Assembly: GCF_000469345.1 (NCBI RefSeq)
Contig: NZ_KI271183.1
Location: 23,427 to 87,426 of the forward strand
Direction of reading: 5' to 3'
From: Eubacterium ramulus ATCC 29099
GTDB lineage: Bacteria; Bacillota; Clostridia; Lachnospirales; Lachnospiraceae
Length of the DNA: 64,000 nucleotides
Positions within the stretch are counted from its first letter, which is position 1. Each line of letters starts with the position of its first letter. The position numbers were made by a program, and so were the translations under genes. Shown piece after piece: positions 61,696 to 64,000 of this stretch. The notes beneath the pieces are model-generated. The model was not told the origin of the DNA, ran no database searches, and worked only from the letters and a program-made list of their open reading frames with translations.

Positions 61696-63945
61696 ATGAA
61701 ATCATTTAGAAAAAATGGGAAAGAAAAACCGATCATCATCGGTGATAATAACAAAAGAAAACGACATGGTTTTTTCCGTTTTCTGAAAAACTTTAAATTT
61801 CCGGATCTGTCTGACAATCCAAAAGTACAGTTTATGAATAAATTTTCACTGCTGTTCCACGGACTGCTGGCCTGCATCCTGGTCTTTACAATTGAATGTG
61901 TATCCAGACATTCCTTTACATCAGCAGTAAGTTTCTGTATCAGCTCACCGCTGACATTCCTTTATAATGCACTGCTGATTTTTGCAACGTTGCTCATCGT
62001 ATATCTGTTCAAGCATCGTGCACTGGTCCGCATTGTGATATCCATATTCTGGATGCTGCTTGGTGTTATCAACGGATGCGTACTTGCCTCCCGTGTTACA
62101 CCGTTTAACTTTGCAGACCTGAAGCTGATCGGAGACCTGCTCTCCATGAAAAACAGCAAATATCTGTCTGCCGGACAGGAGATCGCAGTGGTCATTCTGC
62201 TGATCGCACTTGCAACTTTCCTGATTCTTTTTGCATTCAAGGGACCGAAATTCAAAGGAAGAGTTCATCTGTTCCGCAACCTTGGTTTACTGGTACTGTG
62301 CGTAGCAAGTATTCCTTTTATCACAAAGGCAGCGATCCACTCCGATATCCTTTCCGGATACTTCGGAAATCTGGCACAGGGATATAAGGATTACGGTTTT
62401 GTATACAGTTTTTCTGCCAGTGTGGTAGATACCGGCATGAGCAAACCTGCCAATTATACGGAAGAAACCATTGACACGATCAATGACAATGTAACGACAG
62501 AGCCGACAACGGTTGATTCTTCTGATATGCCGAATATCATTTTCATGCAGCTTGAGACATTTATCGATCCGTATGAATTAAACTTTTTGAGCTACTCCGA
62601 AGATCCGATCCCGAACTTCCATAAATTAATGGAGAATTATACATCCGGATACCTTACTGTTCCGGTTGTCGGAGCCGGAACCGCAAATACGGAATTTGAA
62701 GTTCTGACCGGTATGGGCATCCGTTTCTTCGGTCTGGGTGAGTACCCATACAAAACCGTTTTAAAAAATACTACCTGTGAAAGTGCAGCTGATGACCTTG
62801 GTAATATCGGTTATGCCACTCATGCCCTGCACAACAACGGTGGTAACTTCTACGGACGTGCAAAAGTATTCTCCCAGATGGGATTTGATACATTTACCAG
62901 CAAAGAGCTGATGAATATCACAGAATATAATGAAATTGCTTCCTGGCCGACAGACAACATTCTGATTGACGAGACAACCAAGACACTGGATTCTACTCCG
63001 GATCAATCTGATTTTCTCTACACCATTACGGTACAGAGTCACGGAAGCTACCCGGATTACAAAGTATTTGATAACCCTGAAATTCAGGTAACCGGAGGAG
63101 ATACCGAAGCTGAGCATTATCAGTGGGAGTACTACATCAACGAACTTCACGAAGTTGACAAATTCATCGGAAACCTGATCGATACCTTATCCAAACGTAA
63201 CGAGAAAACAATCGTTGTCATGTACGGCGATCACCTTCCGACCCTTGGACTGGAAGAATCCGATATGAATACCGGAAACCTGTATGACACTACATACGTT
63301 ACATGGAATAACTTTGGTCTTGAGAAACAGGATAAAGATGTGGCTGCTTACCAGCTGATGTCTTACATCACAGATCAGCTTGGTATTCACGAAGGAACGA
63401 TGTTCCGTTATCACCAGTCTGAAATGAACGCAGGCGTATCTACTGACGATGCCTCTTACATCACAAACTGGGAATTACTGCAGTACGATCTGCTTTACGG
63501 AAACCGCTATTCCTACCATGGGGTAGACAAATATCCGGCTTCCAACCTTGTAATGGGTGTTCAGGATGTTGTAATTGACCATACATCCATGAGCGCGGAT
63601 AAGACAAAGCTGACCATCTTCGGTGAGAATTTCACTCCTTGGAGTAAGGTTTATGTCGATGGCGAGAAAGTTTCCACAGAATATATTTCCGGAAACTGCC
63701 TTGAGATTTCTATGGCAAACCTGTCTGATGGTTCTGAGCTGGTGGTAAATCAGGTTGGCTCAAGCAATACGATCTTCCGCAGTTCCAACACGGTTACCTT
63801 CCATGCACCGGCTGATTTTGATGAGCATGAAGCAGATAACGTAGAAGTTCCGGATACATCCGGAGATGACATGGGTGTGCCGGTAGTAATTCCGCCTGAG
63901 GAACAGACCACGGATGATGCGGCAGCTACGACTACCGCACAGTAA
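61696..63945 (+). CDS. Lipoteichoic acid synthase family protein (LtaS-like)
   Basis: The protein has about 749 residues from ATG 61696, which has AGAAGGAG just upstream. The longer frame lacks a site. Five N-terminal membrane segments (about residues 40-240) are followed by an extracellular sulfatase-fold domain. The nucleophile Thr is in VGAGTANTEFEVLTG, a metal Glu in IIFMQLETFIDPYE, and ALHNNGGNFYGR and VVMYGDHLPTLG complete the metal site. An extra C-terminal beta domain and a Thr/Pro/acidic tail extend beyond ordinary LtaS. It would build glycerol-phosphate polymers from phosphatidylglycerol outside the membrane. Confidence 0.88.
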   Translation: MKSFRKNGKEKPIIIGDNNKRKRHGFFRFLKNFKFPDLSDNPKVQFMNKFSLLFHGLLACILVFTIECVSRHSFTSAVSFCISSPLTFLYNALLIFATLLIVYLFKHRALVRIVISIFWMLLGVINGCVLASRVTPFNFADLKLIGDLLSMKNSKYLSAGQEIAVVILLIALATFLILFAFKGPKFKGRVHLFRNLGLLVLCVASIPFITKAAIHSDILSGYFGNLAQGYKDYGFVYSFSASVVDTGMSKPANYTEETIDTINDNVTTEPTTVDSSDMPNIIFMQLETFIDPYELNFLSYSEDPIPNFHKLMENYTSGYLTVPVVGAGTANTEFEVLTGMGIRFFGLGEYPYKTVLKNTTCESAADDLGNIGYATHALHNNGGNFYGRAKVFSQMGFDTFTSKELMNITEYNEIASWPTDNILIDETTKTLDSTPDQSDFLYTITVQSHGSYPDYKVFDNPEIQVTGGDTEAEHYQWEYYINELHEVDKFIGNLIDTLSKRNEKTIVVMYGDHLPTLGLEESDMNTGNLYDTTYVTWNNFGLEKQDKDVAAYQLMSYITDQLGIHEGTMFRYHQSEMNAGVSTDDASYITNWELLQYDLLYGNRYSYHGVDKYPASNLVMGVQDVVIDHTSMSADKTKLTIFGENFTPWSKVYVDGEKVSTEYISGNCLEISMANLSDGSELVVNQVGSSNTIFRSSNTVTFHAPADFDEHEADNVEVPDTSGDDMGVPVVIPPEEQTTDDAAATTTAQ

Positions 63946-63979
63946 TAACTTGTCTGGTGGCTTAACATTCAGAAAGTAA

Positions 63980-64000
63980 AGCGGACATTCGCAATCCGCT
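63980..64000 (+). terminator. Hairpin after the LTA synthase gene, cut by the window edge
   Basis: AGCGGA (63980-63985) pairs with TCCGCT (63995-64000). A T run, if present, lies outside the window. Confidence 0.5.

Overview
The window looks like chromosome of an anaerobic, low-to-medium G+C Firmicute, most likely a gut Lachnospiraceae (Clostridia). The clues are strong AGGAGG ribosome sites, Gram-positive envelope genes (LTA synthase, L,D-transpeptidase, cell-wall-binding repeats), a T-box, Lys riboswitches, an ECF vitamin transporter, a B12-dependent lysine fermentation set and GatCAB with an archaeal-type AspRS. Most genes lie on the minus strand. I saw no rRNA, tRNA, CRISPR array or intact transposase.

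Layout. 0-2.1 kb: the start of a pdxR-type regulator, divergent from pdxS-pdxT (PLP synthesis). 2.1-7.2 kb: a catabolic module of an SLC13-like permease and an enolase-superfamily dehydratase, followed by an unusual regulator that fuses an AMP-binding (ANL) domain, a GAF-like region and a LuxR HTH. 7.3-21.8 kb: cell-surface genes, with two cell-wall-repeat enzymes (M23, L,D-transpeptidase), three acyltransferases (one frameshifted) and a polysaccharide operon (two DUF4422 proteins, polymerase, flippase, Wzz-like protein, GT2, GT4). 22-23.7 kb: a lone NMT1-type lipoprotein followed by a gutted ABC ATPase. 23.8-34.7 kb: metY, ribU, ubiB, a phasin-like gene, a sulfotransferase, a transglutaminase lipoprotein, DUF5721, lspA-like, larC and a subtilase.

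34.8-48.9 kb is the metabolic core, a complete lysine-to-crotonyl-CoA pathway. The order on the minus strand is kal, kce, kdd, kamA, kamD, kamE, then a DMT permease and a PhzF protein. A NhaC-type antiporter diverges from it. A second operon carries cobO-kamB-kamC, which supplies adenosylcobalamin and reactivates the aminomutase. Two lysine riboswitch aptamers, one before kal and one between kal and kce, each have a P1 3' strand that overlaps the 5' arm of a terminator. That is the geometry of lysine-ON switches, as expected for a catabolic operon.

48.9-52.7 kb holds AT-rich genes (a membrane protein with a broken zinc-protease motif, a WG-repeat lipoprotein, an XRE regulator). Three near-identical copies of a small-RNA gene (about 32.9, 49.05 and 50.66 kb) share promoter spacing, a CCCCC loop hairpin, a UCUCCUU segment and a terminator. 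This is the best candidate for an undescribed system. 52.7-64 kb: yitT, a ClpX with an N-terminal extension, and a T-box-controlled operon aspS2, GNAT-gatC fusion, gatA, gatB for Asn-tRNA(Asn)/Gln-tRNA(Gln) formation. LTA synthase closes the window.
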